DNA from: Methanobacterium_C sp963845285
GTDB lineage: Archaea; Methanobacteriota; Methanobacteria; Methanobacteriales; Methanobacteriaceae
Direction: 5' to 3'
Assembly: GCA_963845285.1 (NCBI GenBank)
Contig: CAWJRO010000040.1
Location: 1 to 22,781 of the forward strand
DNA: 22,781 nucleotides
Both the position numbers and the translations under genes were made by a program. Numbering within the stretch: the first letter of the stretch is position 1; each line of letters opens with the position of its first letter. Under the pieces are notes generated by a model. It made no database searches. It saw only the letters and a list, made by a program, of their open reading frames with translations, and had not been told where the DNA came from. This document shows positions 9,510 through 16,459 of the stretch, in pieces.

Positions 9510-10468
9510 TTATGCTTTTTTTATCCAGCTTTTGGCATATGTTAAAGATCGTGATTGGATTTTGAAGTGATTTTCTATTTCTTCCAGTATTTGCTCTTTT
9601 GTTTCAATAAATAATGGTGATAATTCCCTTTTAATAGTTTTCCAGATGAATTTTATTGGATTAAAGTGAGGTGAGTATTTGGAAGAAATAAAATGTCAAT
9701 ATTAAGTTTTCTTGGGTTTCAGTGGTTAATTTGGCATGATGAGATCTGAAGTTGTCAAGTATGATCATTATTCGCCCGTAAGGGTTTAAGTTCGTATTTG
9801 TTTTAAAAACTCAATTATATCTTCTTTTCGTGAGTTTTCCTTGAAATCAATTGTGTTTTGTCCTTTTATAACGTAAAATACCATGGATTTGCTTTTAATC
9901 TTGTAATATTTTTGGTTATTCAGGGTTTAGTTAATTACCATAATCTTTAAGTATTGACGGTTGTTTATGGTTAAAACTCGTCAAAAAACCCAATTACCCA
10001 TGTTTTATCAGTTAACAGTTGTTTTAAGTTTTTTTTAACTGGTCTTCAGCATCATCTGGTCTTCTGTAATCTTGAAGATAGGGCTTGGCGAATTTGAGTC
10101 TAAATTCCTCAAAATGGTTCGAACATGTTTTTCAGATAAATCCAGACCAAAACATTCTTTTATAAGTTTTTTAATTTCTTTCATAGTCCAATCATCTCTT
10201 TTACTTAATAACTCTTTTAATTGAACTTTATATTCATCAGAGAGTTGTGCAGGTCTTCCACCACAATATTTTGGAATTAAACCTTCATATCCCTCTTCAT
10301 TCCACCTTTTCTGCCAATATATCCCACTCGTTTAGTTAATCTAGATTTAGATGCTGCTAACTCCACTGAATCGCCCATATACCGATTTCTTATGAAATGC
10401 AATCAATTCAAAACTTTAACATCATTCTCCAAACTTTTAATCCATTTATCAAGTTCTTTAACTGCCAT
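9510..10468 (-). pseudogene. Decayed IS630-type transposase
   Basis: Read leftwards, scattered frames give an IS630/Tc1-like transposase. ATG 10468 opens MAVKELDKWIKSLENDV. The helix-turn-helix part is GRPAQLSDEYKVQLKELL followed by WTMKEIKKLIKECFGLDLSE and KHVRTILR. A central piece IILDNFRSHHAKL carries the second catalytic aspartate. The C-terminus SPHFNPIKFIWKTIKREL to YAKSWIKKA ends at TAA 9512-9510. Several stops and frame changes separate the pieces, so it is inactive. Terminal inverted repeats could not be found. It sits between the DUF815 gene and heliorhodopsin and may have helped bring this segment in. Confidence 0.82.
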
Positions 10469-10611
10469 TTGAAGCTTAATTTCAACTCTATCCCATTTAG
10501 CTGTATTATAATATATGAAACCACTAAGTATGAAATTATTAAATATATAAAAATATAATTATCATATTAAAGAAAAATATTACTTGTTAGTAATAGTTGG
10601 GGGATGTATAT
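10469..10611 (+). promoter_or_regulatory. Upstream region of heliorhodopsin
   Basis: Strongly A/T-rich, with TATA-like stretches (AAATATATAAAAATATAA near 10539-10558). A purine-rich GGGGGAT at 10599-10605 stands 6 bases before TTG 10612 and serves as the probable ribosome site. Confidence 0.45.
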
Positions 10612-11436
10612 TTGGATAATGATCTGAGAAGAGATTTAATATCTAAATCACATATTAGTTTTTCAAGCCTTAAAAAACTTAATGCTGGTGCGGGGATTTT
10701 CCTTTTTGCCCAGGGGATTGTAATGCTTGCTTTAGGGTTTCTGCTTACTTGGAAGAGGGATATATACACTTTTTATCTTAAATTTAAAATAATTAGTTTA
10801 GCTCCACCGACTTTTCAAGTACTACCAGATCCACATGTTGTTTTTACAGTTACAAACTTGGGAGTAATACTGTCTTCATTTCTATTGATTTCAGGTATTG
10901 CATTGTTGTTAATTGCTTTTGTAAAAAACAAGACCTATGTTGAAAATCTTAAGAAGGGTATGAATCCTTATCGTTGGTATGAATACGCTATTACGAGCTC
11001 TATAATGCTGGTGATCATCGCAACCTTTGTTGGAGTATGGGATTTATGGTCTTTGGTAATGATATTTGTCTTAAATGCCATTATGATCATTTGTGGTTTA
11101 TTAATGGAAAAAATTAATTTCAATACTAAAAAAATAGACTGGTCTGCCTACTTGTTAGGATGTCTTGCAGGATTCACTCCATGGGTAGTGCTGGCAGCAT
11201 ACTTTATAGCTGCACTAGGATCTTCTGACACCAACCCGCCAACATTTGTCTACTTGACTCTTCTATTCTACTTTATAATATTCAACACCTTCTCCATTAA
11301 CATGATACTTCAATACAAAGGAGTAGGAAAATGGAAAGACTACTTGTACGGTGAAAGAGTCTATATACTACTGAGTTTCATAGCAAAAACCATATTGGCA
11401 TGGTTAGTGTTTGTAGGTGTATTTGCACCATTTTAA
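10612..11436 (+). CDS. Heliorhodopsin (seven-helix retinal protein)
   Basis: 274-residue membrane protein with seven hydrophobic helices. Helix 3 begins NPYRWYEYAITSSIM, the heliorhodopsin RWxEY signature with the expected counterion Glu (residue 124 from TTG 10612). Helix 7 is YILLSFIAKTILAWLVFVGV, with the retinal Schiff-base Lys at 259, preceded by the KGVGKWKDYLYGE loop seen in this family. Length and motifs fit heliorhodopsins, which are inverted in the membrane relative to type-1 rhodopsins and have a sensory or enzyme-regulating role still under debate. In helix 1 the histidine common at the HxxQ position appears to be Leu (GIFLFAQG), which may alter the Schiff-base proton network. TTG 10612 is chosen for its GGGGGAT ribosome site; TTG 10597 would add 5 residues. 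No retinal or carotenoid genes are in the window. The gene is intact, monocistronic, and flanked by a transposase relic and a direct repeat. Confidence 0.9.
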   Translation: MDNDLRRDLISKSHISFSSLKKLNAGAGIFLFAQGIVMLALGFLLTWKRDIYTFYLKFKIISLAPPTFQVLPDPHVVFTVTNLGVILSSFLLISGIALLLIAFVKNKTYVENLKKGMNPYRWYEYAITSSIMLVIIATFVGVWDLWSLVMIFVLNAIMIICGLLMEKINFNTKKIDWSAYLLGCLAGFTPWVVLAAYFIAALGSSDTNPPTFVYLTLLFYFIIFNTFSINMILQYKGVGKWKDYLYGERVYILLSFIAKTILAWLVFVGVFAPF

Positions 11437-11442
11437 TCCATT

Positions 11443-11522
11443 AAATCGTTTAAATTTATTTTTTGAAGAATAAAGATGGAAATTTAAATTTCTATTAAAA
11501 TTTAATCAAATTTAAATGATTT
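11443..11522 (+). terminator. Nested palindromes downstream of heliorhodopsin
   Basis: Two 15-base arms (11443-11457, AAATCGTTTAAATTT; 11508-11522) are inverted with one mismatch. The perfect 14-base palindrome GAAATTTAAATTTC (11479-11492) lies inside the loop. Probably the 3' end of the heliorhodopsin transcript; the A/T-rich stems are weak. Confidence 0.4.
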
Positions 11523-11528
11523 AAAATA

Positions 11529-11578
11529 AATGGAGTTAATTCTGTTGTATACCTTTAACCAACAGTTTTAAGGCTTTC
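11529..11578 (-). pseudogene. Short relic of dapL sequence
   Basis: About 47 bases match the dapL gene near 15425-15472: ACCTTTAA-CCAxCAGTTTTAAGGCTTTCT with one gap, and the adjacent GGAGTTAA-TC part differing only by transitions. On the minus strand it reads ESLKTVG where dapL has ESLKTAGLKVYGGVNS, then breaks frame. It abuts copy 2 of the direct repeat, sharing GGCTTTCT at the junction. Confidence 0.5.
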
Positions 11579-11722
11579 TATTGCCCTATTAAAAAGAATA
11601 GTTAAACACATATTGAGAAATTTGAATAATAAGAAATAATGACTGATTTAATTATAAATGTTATTAGAAGAATTAAGATTATATCTCAGGTCCTTATCAG
11701 GGGTTTATCAATGCAATTAATA
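11572..11722 (+). repeat. ~150-bp direct repeat, copy 2, with a strong hairpin at its end
   Basis: Second copy of the repeat at 7508-7660, same orientation. Its distal end differs from copy 1 in forming a long hairpin: GGGGTTTATCA (11700-11710) pairs with TGATAAACCCC. Pairing extends with small mismatches to about 18 bp, from about 11692 to 11741. The hairpin could be a terminator or a recombination-associated end. Confidence 0.7.
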
Positions 11723-11803
11723 ATGATAAACCCCCGATAGGAGTAATTCGTTTTCTACACATTTATTGCACTTCTTTTATATTGACATCTACACATATTC
11801 ACA

Positions 11804-11816
11804 CCTCCAACGGAGG
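11804..11816. terminator. Small GC hairpin past the RAM-domain gene
   Basis: CCTCC-AAC-GGAGG is a perfect 5-bp stem with a 3-base loop, about 40 bases beyond the stop of the leftward gene 11855-12106, and may mark its transcript end. The string AACGGAGGAT (11809-11818) recurs inverted at 12261-12270, bracketing that gene. Confidence 0.35.
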
Positions 11817-11854
11817 ATTATGTATCATTTAATATACTCAGAGGGGTTTTTTAA

Positions 11855-12106
11855 TTATTTGCTTGCGGATTTGATATCGGAACCAACCAAAGTTTTTGTT
11901 TTCACAACTCCATCAATCGGATGAATCTTCTCAAGCAAGTTCGAAGCAGTTGTTCTAGAATCTCCAAATTCGTTTATGACTATGAAGTCATGTTCGCCGA
12001 AGAGGGGATATACTTCCAGATCAGTCTTATTTAATTCATATGATACATCTTCTATTTTATTCACATCTGCATCTACCAGAATGAACGCCTTTGCTACCTT
12101 TTTCAC
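11855..12106 (-). CDS. Stand-alone Lrp/AsnC ligand-binding (RAM) domain protein
   Basis: 83 residues beginning MKKVAKAFILVDADVNKIED. The beta-alpha-beta pattern AFILVDADVNK, EVYPLFGEHDFIVIN, LLEKIHPIDGVVKTKTLVG is that of the RAM domain of Lrp/AsnC regulators. There it binds amino acids and drives oligomerisation. There is no helix-turn-helix, so it cannot bind DNA by itself; such proteins are thought to bind small ligands or modulate full-length Lrp partners. The GTG start (12106-12104) is fused to a run of fifteen G's on the coding strand (12120-12106), which occupies the ribosome-site position. Upstream is a TATA box followed by palindromic sites. Gene call good; regulation inferred. Confidence 0.75.
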   Translation of the reverse strand: MKKVAKAFILVDADVNKIEDVSYELNKTDLEVYPLFGEHDFIVINEFGDSRTTASNLLEKIHPIDGVVKTKTLVGSDIKSASK

Positions 12107-12120
12107 CCCCCCCCCCCCCC
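12106..12120 (-). repeat. Poly-G (15) tract at the start codon
   Basis: Fifteen consecutive C's on the plus strand, read as G's in the leftward gene; the last G is the first base of its GTG start. It is by far the longest G/C run in an A/T-rich window and lies exactly where a ribosome site belongs. Such tracts vary in length by slippage, so it could tune translation. Its true length may also be misread. Confidence 0.85.
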
Positions 12121-12167
12121 ACTGTTTTTGTTTAATTCTGATGATTTAACACCAATTTTTACGGACC

Positions 12168-12232
12168 ATTATAACTATCGTTATAATCAGCCCATAACAT
12201 AACGATAGTTATAATATATATATATATATAAA
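12168..12232 (-). promoter_or_regulatory. TATA box and paired palindromic operators upstream of the RAM-domain gene
   Basis: Reading leftwards, a TTTATATATATATATA box (12232-12216) is followed by a 17-base perfect inverted repeat (12168-12184 and 12199-12215, 14-base spacer). Each arm is also a palindrome: ATTATAAC-TATC-GTTATAAT (12168-12187) and ATAAC-GATA-GTTAT (12199-12212). The sites cover the place where transcription would begin, about 25 bases past the TATA box, as expected for a repressor. The binding factor is unknown. The TA-dinucleotide run belongs to the TATA element. Confidence 0.6.
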
Positions 12233-12463
12233 TCTTTCTATTTTGAGGGGTTTAATCTGGATCCTCCGTTAAAAAAAAGATTTTTGGAAGTTTATGCCCA
12301 AAAATGAATTTGAACTTAAATATAATTATAATAAAGGAAAGAATAAAATTATTATAATTGTTGTAATTCATGACCCAATCAAAAAATCCCTAAGGTTAGT
12401 AACAACATATAATGAATAAACGGTGTTATCTATGAAAAAAAGGATGTTGATCTATCATTTGAT

Positions 12464-12787
12464 ATGGACTATGATTACGACTATCAAAATGACTCACTAT
12501 TTTTATACATAACTGATGACTACAATTACAAAAGGTCATTACGTTTAGATAACGACATAATACTCGATTTTGATGAATCAAACGTCCCTGTTGCTATGGA
12601 AATACTTCATGCTTCAAAAAGATTTAATACTGCTCGACTCAATTTAAAAAAGCCATTAGGACTTAATATAAATATAGAAATTGGAGAAGAGTATATCCAC
12701 ATTAAAGCAGCTTTTAATATTAATATAAAGAACAAACCTACTCCTTTAGAATTAACGCTCTTGTCCTTTTTTAGTGCAAAAATTTAA
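12464..12787 (+). CDS. DUF2283-family protein
   Basis: 107 residues opening MDYDYDYQNDSLFLYITDDY, with the DIILDFDESNVPVAMEILHA block that defines DUF2283 (pattern DxILDFDExGxxxGxEIL.AS). These are small soluble proteins of unknown function, in some genomes found beside DUF4258 proteins as suspected toxin-antitoxin pairs. No partner is seen here. The ATG 12464 lacks a ribosome site. A better start, ATG 12432, has GGTG six bases before it but is out of frame by one base in a run of seven A's (12435-12441). An eighth A would give MKKKDVDLSFDMDYDYD. So the true start may be at 12432, with an indel. Confidence 0.7.
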   Translation: MDYDYDYQNDSLFLYITDDYNYKRSLRLDNDIILDFDESNVPVAMEILHASKRFNTARLNLKKPLGLNINIEIGEEYIHIKAAFNINIKNKPTPLELTLLSFFSAKI

Positions 12788-12796
12788 GTAATATAG

Positions 12797-13060
12797 TTTA
12801 TTCCAGATGAAGAAAAGTCTTTGAACATTTTAAGATGTATAAGATTTGCTGATGGTGTTTATTGTCCCGAATGCAAGTCTTTAGATGTATATAAACGGGG
12901 TTATGTTGACAATAAGAAAGTGAGGAGGTATTCCTACAATAAATGTGGTAAAAACTTCACAGATTTCACTGGAACAATACTCGCCAATAAACATCTTTCT
13001 TTAAGCGAAATGTTCTACATAATATTAAATCAAGATAAATTCGGTTTAAACTGCAAATAG
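12797..13060 (+). pseudogene. N-terminal fragment of an IS1595/IS1-like transposase
   Basis: Only the zinc-ribbon N-terminus survives: RFADGVYCPECKSLDVYKRG, then RRYSYNKCGKNFTDFTGTIL and ANKHLSLSEMFYIIL. This is the CPxC...CGxxFtdfTGTi pattern of IS1595/ISXO2-type transposases. One zinc Cys of the second pair is replaced (YNKCGK in place of CxxCGK), and the protein ends about 12 residues after the motif. Everything C-terminal, including the DDE catalytic domain, is absent. The junction is about 13036-13045, overlapping the 3' end of the oppositely oriented secreted-protein gene. No start codon with a ribosome site is seen. Confidence 0.7.
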
Positions 13061-13767
13061 TAATCATTTATATTATATATGGAGTGAAATCTTCCGAAAT
13101 TTAAACAACCATGACTTATTTCTTGATGTGGATCAAGACCCACATTAAACCAAACATTCTCTTTAACATAATTCTCAAAAATATTTATTGGAGCATACCT
13201 ATCTAATTTCAATTCCGCACTTAATATGGTCTTACAATCTAAAGCATTATGATTTCGAGGATAAACCCAATATTCTACTTCATCATACTCAAAAATATGA
13301 TGTTTATAACCAAGATCTAAACCGAACACCCGATCATTAATCCAAGTAGGATCCTTATTAGAGCTTGAAGGGAATTGTATCCTATAATCATCTGGATTTT
13401 TTATCTTCAAAGAGCCCCGCACAGTACGAGTAATAGTAGTTGAATTCCAATGAGGGTTTATAGTTACAAGGATCCCCTCCTCATTTAAATTCCCCTTTTC
13501 ATTATAAATTATTAACTTTGTCCCAATGAGAACAGTATAATCTATAAAAGCCTGATCCTTACGATAAAAAGTAATATTATAAGTAGTATCCATTGAAGTC
13601 ATACTTACAGGTATAATATCCACACCAAACTTACAATCATTAATCACATTCCGTTGAGGATCACTTAAACTCATATTATGTGTATTATCCAAATGTACAT
13701 TACTTGCTGCGACTGGACTAATAAAAAAAAGTAAACAAAACATTATTATCGTTAACTTCTTTATCAT
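13030..13767 (-). CDS. Secreted protein of unknown function
   Basis: 245 residues from ATG 13767, which has a GGGGGAATGGGAT purine stretch upstream. The N-terminus MIKKLTIIMFCLLFFISPVA ending ASN is a clear signal peptide. The mature part is beta-rich and aromatic, with FGVDIIPVSM, NITFYRKDQAFIDYTVLIG, a TVRGSLKIKNPDD segment, and two Cys in the C-terminal half. A matching GVDI...NITYYRK string occurs in a fragment at 14601-14693, so it belongs to a locally repeated family of methanogen surface proteins. No enzyme motif is recognised. The 3' end overlaps the transposase fragment at 13030-13060 and may be truncated; the 5' end is joined to another transposase fragment. Function unknown. Confidence 0.65.
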   Translation of the reverse strand: MIKKLTIIMFCLLFFISPVAASNVHLDNTHNMSLSDPQRNVINDCKFGVDIIPVSMTSMDTTYNITFYRKDQAFIDYTVLIGTKLIIYNEKGNLNEEGILVTINPHWNSTTITRTVRGSLKIKNPDDYRIQFPSSSNKDPTWINDRVFGLDLGYKHHIFEYDEVEYWVYPRNHNALDCKTILSAELKLDRYAPINIFENYVKENVWFNVGLDPHQEISHGCLNFGRFHSIYNINDYYLQFKPNLS

Positions 13768-13799
13768 ATCCCATTCCCCCTTCAACGATCATATTCTCA

Positions 13800-14086
13800 G
13801 ATTCATGCTCAATACTTACCTGTTCAATAGTTACCGTTGCTTTAAATCCAATATAAATCCCATAAGAGGATGAATAACTCCATTTTAGTTCCTGTTTTTC
13901 CAACTGTTTTTTAGAATGATGTTTGTGTTTGAGATTGTAATTCCGGTCTATAGATGTGGTATCAATAATGAATGTTAATTTTCCACGTCTTTTTAAAGGT
14001 TTAATTTGTATTAATATGTTGTTTACGATTTTAACGTACGTATTGGAGTTAAATCTTGATAAGAATTCTGAGACTTGAATTTTAGA
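13800..14086 (-). pseudogene. Fragment of an IS4/IS5-type DDE transposase
   Basis: An open frame read leftwards from 14086 gives VSEFLSRFNSNTYVKIVNNI, then KPLKRRGKLTFIIDTTSIDR, then KWSYSSSYGIYIGFKATVTI. This is the segment around the first catalytic Asp (FIIDTTSID) of an IS4/IS5-like transposase. It opens immediately after a TAA and, past about 13800, loses resemblance and runs into the start of the secreted-protein gene. Only about 95 residues remain, without the rest of the catalytic triad, so it is dead. It sits precisely between the two secreted-protein genes. Confidence 0.7.
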
Positions 14087-14197
14087 TTACTGAATTTGCA
14101 CATGATAAATAATTAGAGGATGATTATTACATAACTCATCCCAAGCGTCTTTATAGAATATAATCTTCATTGAACCTTTCTGTAAGGCTTTGAATTC

Positions 14198-14458
14198 CTA
14201 TATGGGCAACCCATGTGGAGTCACATTCTTAACTCCTAAATATAACACATAATATGAACAATCATACAAAGGACCATAAGGCATTTTCAAAGATGAATCT
14301 GTAGGTGGTGGTGTCACAGTAAATGTTCCACCCACATGAGTATTAATATCCTGCTCCTGTACTTCATGTCCTATGTTATTGGTTGGAGTCGCTGCCACTG
14401 TTCCTAGCACCAAACACAGACAACAAAGGAATAATGCTAATTTTCTATATATTTTCAT
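14198..14458 (-). CDS. Small secreted protein, possibly cut short by an in-frame TAG
   Basis: 86 residues from ATG 14458: MKIYRKLALFLCCLCLVLGT then VAATPTNN, a clear signal peptide, followed by a short polar mature part ending NVTPHGLPI. The same frame continues past the TAG without another stop for about 35 codons (EFKALQKGSMKIIFYKDAWD to VQIQ) until TAA 14089-14087, giving a protein-like sequence. The TAG may therefore be a nonsense mutation. The continuation ends where the transposase fragment begins. No family is recognised; by location and style it belongs with the neighbouring secreted proteins. Confidence 0.5.
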   Translation of the reverse strand: MKIYRKLALFLCCLCLVLGTVAATPTNNIGHEVQEQDINTHVGGTFTVTPPPTDSSLKMPYGPLYDCSYYVLYLGVKNVTPHGLPI

Positions 14459-14600
14459 AATTAACTCTCTTAAATTCACTAAATACTATTTATATTAACC
14501 AGTGCGGAAAATTTTTCCTTCAAATTCACTTTTCAACATTATGTTTATATATTTTATATTATATAAAGTTAAATGGAAAAGTTTAACCTAATATACTTTT

Positions 14601-14693
14601 GGTATAAAGAATGGTGTTGATATCAGCCTATACCTTGAAAACAGTGCGGACCTTGTCAATATAACATATTATCGTAAAGAAACTGATAAATGA
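14601..14693 (+). pseudogene. Relic of a secreted-protein paralogue
   Basis: Thirty codons read GIKNGVDISLYLENSADLVN then ITYYRKETDK and stop (TGA 14691-14693). They resemble the CKFGVDIIPVSM...NITFYRKDQ part of the protein at 13030-13767 but lie on the opposite strand. No signal peptide or continuation remains. Confidence 0.45.
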
Positions 14694-14778
14694 TGAAAGT
14701 AAAAATTCTATCAATTTACCATCATGTGCAACCCATTTCGCTGCTGTTGCATAAATTTTTTATTTTATTTTATAGTAA

Positions 14779-14890
14779 GAGAATTTCTAAAAACCTCTAA
14801 AATTTAATAATATTAAAAGCTGTAACTTAATTATCACAAATAAATACTTCATTTAAGACAATTATGGACCATTAACAAATCCATTAAGTT
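14779..14890 (-). repeat. Dispersed ~112-bp repeat, copy B (inverted relative to copy A)
   Basis: Reverse complement aligns with 5896-6007 at about 80% identity by eye. It points leftwards and lies about 320 bases upstream of the small secreted-protein gene at 14458. Confidence 0.65.
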
Positions 14891-15001
14891 GTTAATAAAT
14901 ATCATAAAACTATTTCCAAACATAATATCAAGAATAAATGAAAGTTAATAAAAATTCTCATAATTTTCTTCCTTTGATTAACTCTCAACAAAATCCGTAA
15001 T

Positions 15002-15100
15002 TGAACCCATTATGGTTCATTCTTTACATTGAACACATAATTCATTTTTAATAATGAACTCAATACGGTTCATTTTTAATAGTGAACCCAATACAGTTCA
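15002..15100. repeat. Array of four palindromic 28-bp-period repeats
   Basis: Three full 18-base sites, TGAACCCATTATGGTTCA (15002-15019), TGAACTCAATACGGTTCA (15055-15072) and TGAACCCAATACAGTTCA (15083-15100), plus a degenerate site at 15030-15044. Start-to-start spacings are 28, 25 and 28 bases. The units between sites are similar (TTTTTAATA). They are palindromic, TGAAC-N8-GTTCA, like iterons or multi-site operators. No spacers separate them, so this is not a CRISPR. Confidence 0.65.
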
Positions 15101-15223
15101 AAGTTCTGCCTTAAGAAATTCTATTATAATTTTTATCGAATTTTGCTTTTAAAATCTCTTAGCATATTTTGATTATTATGTTAAAATAAGAAAAAAATTT
15201 AAATAAAAAATAAAAAAAACCCC

Positions 15224-16459
15224 TTAAATCTCCAGCTTGGATAATCTTTCCATGGCTTCTTTGGTGTTCTCCAGAGTGTTGAATGCAGTTATCCTGAAGT
15301 AACCCTCTCCGCTTGGTCCGAATCCTACACCAGGTGTTCCCACAACGTTAGCATCTTTCAGGAGTAAATCGAAAAACTCCCAGGAATCCATGTTGTTAGG
15401 GGTTTTAACCCAGATGTAAGGGGAGTTAACTCCACCGTAGACCTTTAAACCAGCAGTTTTAAGGCTTTCTCTTATGATCTCTGCATTTTTCATGTAGTAA
15501 TCAATTGATTCTTTGATCTCCTTCTGCCCTTCCTCTGAGTAAACTGCCTTAGCTGCAACCTGAACAGGGTAAGATACACCGTTGAACTTGGTTGTCTGCC
15601 TCCTGTTCCATAGTGGGTTTACAGACTGCTTGTTACCCTCTGAATCCACAGCCATTACTTCTTTCGGCACAACTGTGAATGCACAGCGTGTACCTGTGAA
15701 ACCTGCATTTTTAGAGAAGCTCCTGAATTCAATTACAACATCCCGAGCTCCTTCAATCTCATAGATGCTGTGGGGTACATCGTCTTCAGTTATGTATGCC
15801 TCGTAGGCAGCATCGAAAAGAATTATTGAACCATTTTCCCTGGCGTATTCCACCCATTTAGCCAGCTCATCCCGGGTTAAGGTCATTCCTGTTGGGTTGT
15901 TTGGGAAGCACAGATAGATGAGATCAACGTGTGTTTTTGGAAGTTCCGGGACAAATCCATTTTCTTCGGTACAGGGTAGGTAAACCATTCCCTCGTAACG
16001 ACCTTCCCCATTCATTGGTCCGCTTCTTCCGGCCATCACATTGCTTTCCACGTAAACCGGGTAAACTGGATCTGTGACTGCCACGACATTGTCAAGGCCG
16101 AATATTTCCTGGATGTTTCCTGTATCACACTTTGCACCGTCGCTTATGAAAACCTCATCTTCTGATAGTTCAATTCCTAAAGGTGCGTAGTCTTTTTCGA
16201 TTATTTCCTTTATTAAAAAAGAATAACCTTGTTCTGGACCGTAGCCCCTGAATGTCTCGGAATTACCCATTTCTTTGACTGCTTCTTTGAACTTGTCCAC
16301 CACTGCTTTTGGTAGTGGGCGGGTTACATCTCCGATTCCCATCTTAATTATCTGGGCGTCGGGGTTTTCTTCTTGAAATTTATCAACCCTGTGGGCGATT
16401 TCAGCAAATATGTAGTTGCTTTTAAGTAACTGGTAGTTTTCATTGATTTTTACTGCCAT
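15224..16459 (-). CDS. dapL: LL-diaminopimelate aminotransferase
   Basis: 411-residue PLP-dependent fold-type I aminotransferase. It converts tetrahydrodipicolinate and glutamate directly to LL-diaminopimelate and 2-oxoglutarate, the short route to lysine used by methanogens, plants and chlamydiae. Recognised from MAVKINENYQLLKSNYIFAE, the GIGDVTRPLP and FRGYGPEQGY blocks, CFPNNPTGMT, and the PLP-binding Lys250 in FRSFSKNAGFTGTR, all typical of DapL. Arg392 or a near neighbour in the GYFRITAF region would hold the substrate carboxylate. Full length, no lesions. It is transcribed alone, with T-rich terminators just past its stop. A ~47-base relic of this gene lies at 11529-11578. Confidence 0.95.
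   Translation of the reverse strand: MAVKINENYQLLKSNYIFAEIAHRVDKFQEENPDAQIIKMGIGDVTRPLPKAVVDKFKEAVKEMGNSETFRGYGPEQGYSFLIKEIIEKDYAPLGIELSEDEVFISDGAKCDTGNIQEIFGLDNVVAVTDPVYPVYVESNVMAGRSGPMNGEGRYEGMVYLPCTEENGFVPELPKTHVDLIYLCFPNNPTGMTLTRDELAKWVEYARENGSIILFDAAYEAYITEDDVPHSIYEIEGARDVVIEFRSFSKNAGFTGTRCAFTVVPKEVMAVDSEGNKQSVNPLWNRRQTTKFNGVSYPVQVAAKAVYSEEGQKEIKESIDYYMKNAEIIRESLKTAGLKVYGGVNSPYIWVKTPNNMDSWEFFDLLLKDANVVGTPGVGFGPSGEGYFRITAFNTLENTKEAMERLSKLEI

Larger units (their letters stand above)
14480..15223. other. Gene-free stretch holding relics and repeats
   Basis: No intact gene. It contains a secreted-protein relic (14601-14693), an inverted copy of the repeat from 5.9 kb (14779-14890) and a 28-bp-period palindrome array (15002-15100). 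A TGCAAC...GTTGCA inverted repeat lies near 14728-14752. The poly-T terminator of dapL (read leftwards just past 15224) is at the right end. Confidence 0.6.

Noticed and set aside
11820..11924. Small ORF MYHLIYSEG after GGAGG, sharing its first 11 bases with the DUF815 start
   Set aside because: It runs antisense to the RAM-domain gene and loses similarity to DUF815 after four codons; probably chance.
11804..12270. RAM-domain gene as a small mobile unit flanked by AACGGAGGAT inverted repeats
   Set aside because: The shared string is only 10 bases, contains a ribosome-site-like core, and has no target duplication.
14196..14198. TAG read as pyrrolysine in the secreted-protein frame
   Set aside because: No pyl genes are visible, and the continuation is not recognisable as a methyltransferase; a nonsense mutation is simpler.
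15002..15100. CRISPR array
   Set aside because: The units are contiguous with a 25-28 base period and conserved linkers; there are no unique spacers.
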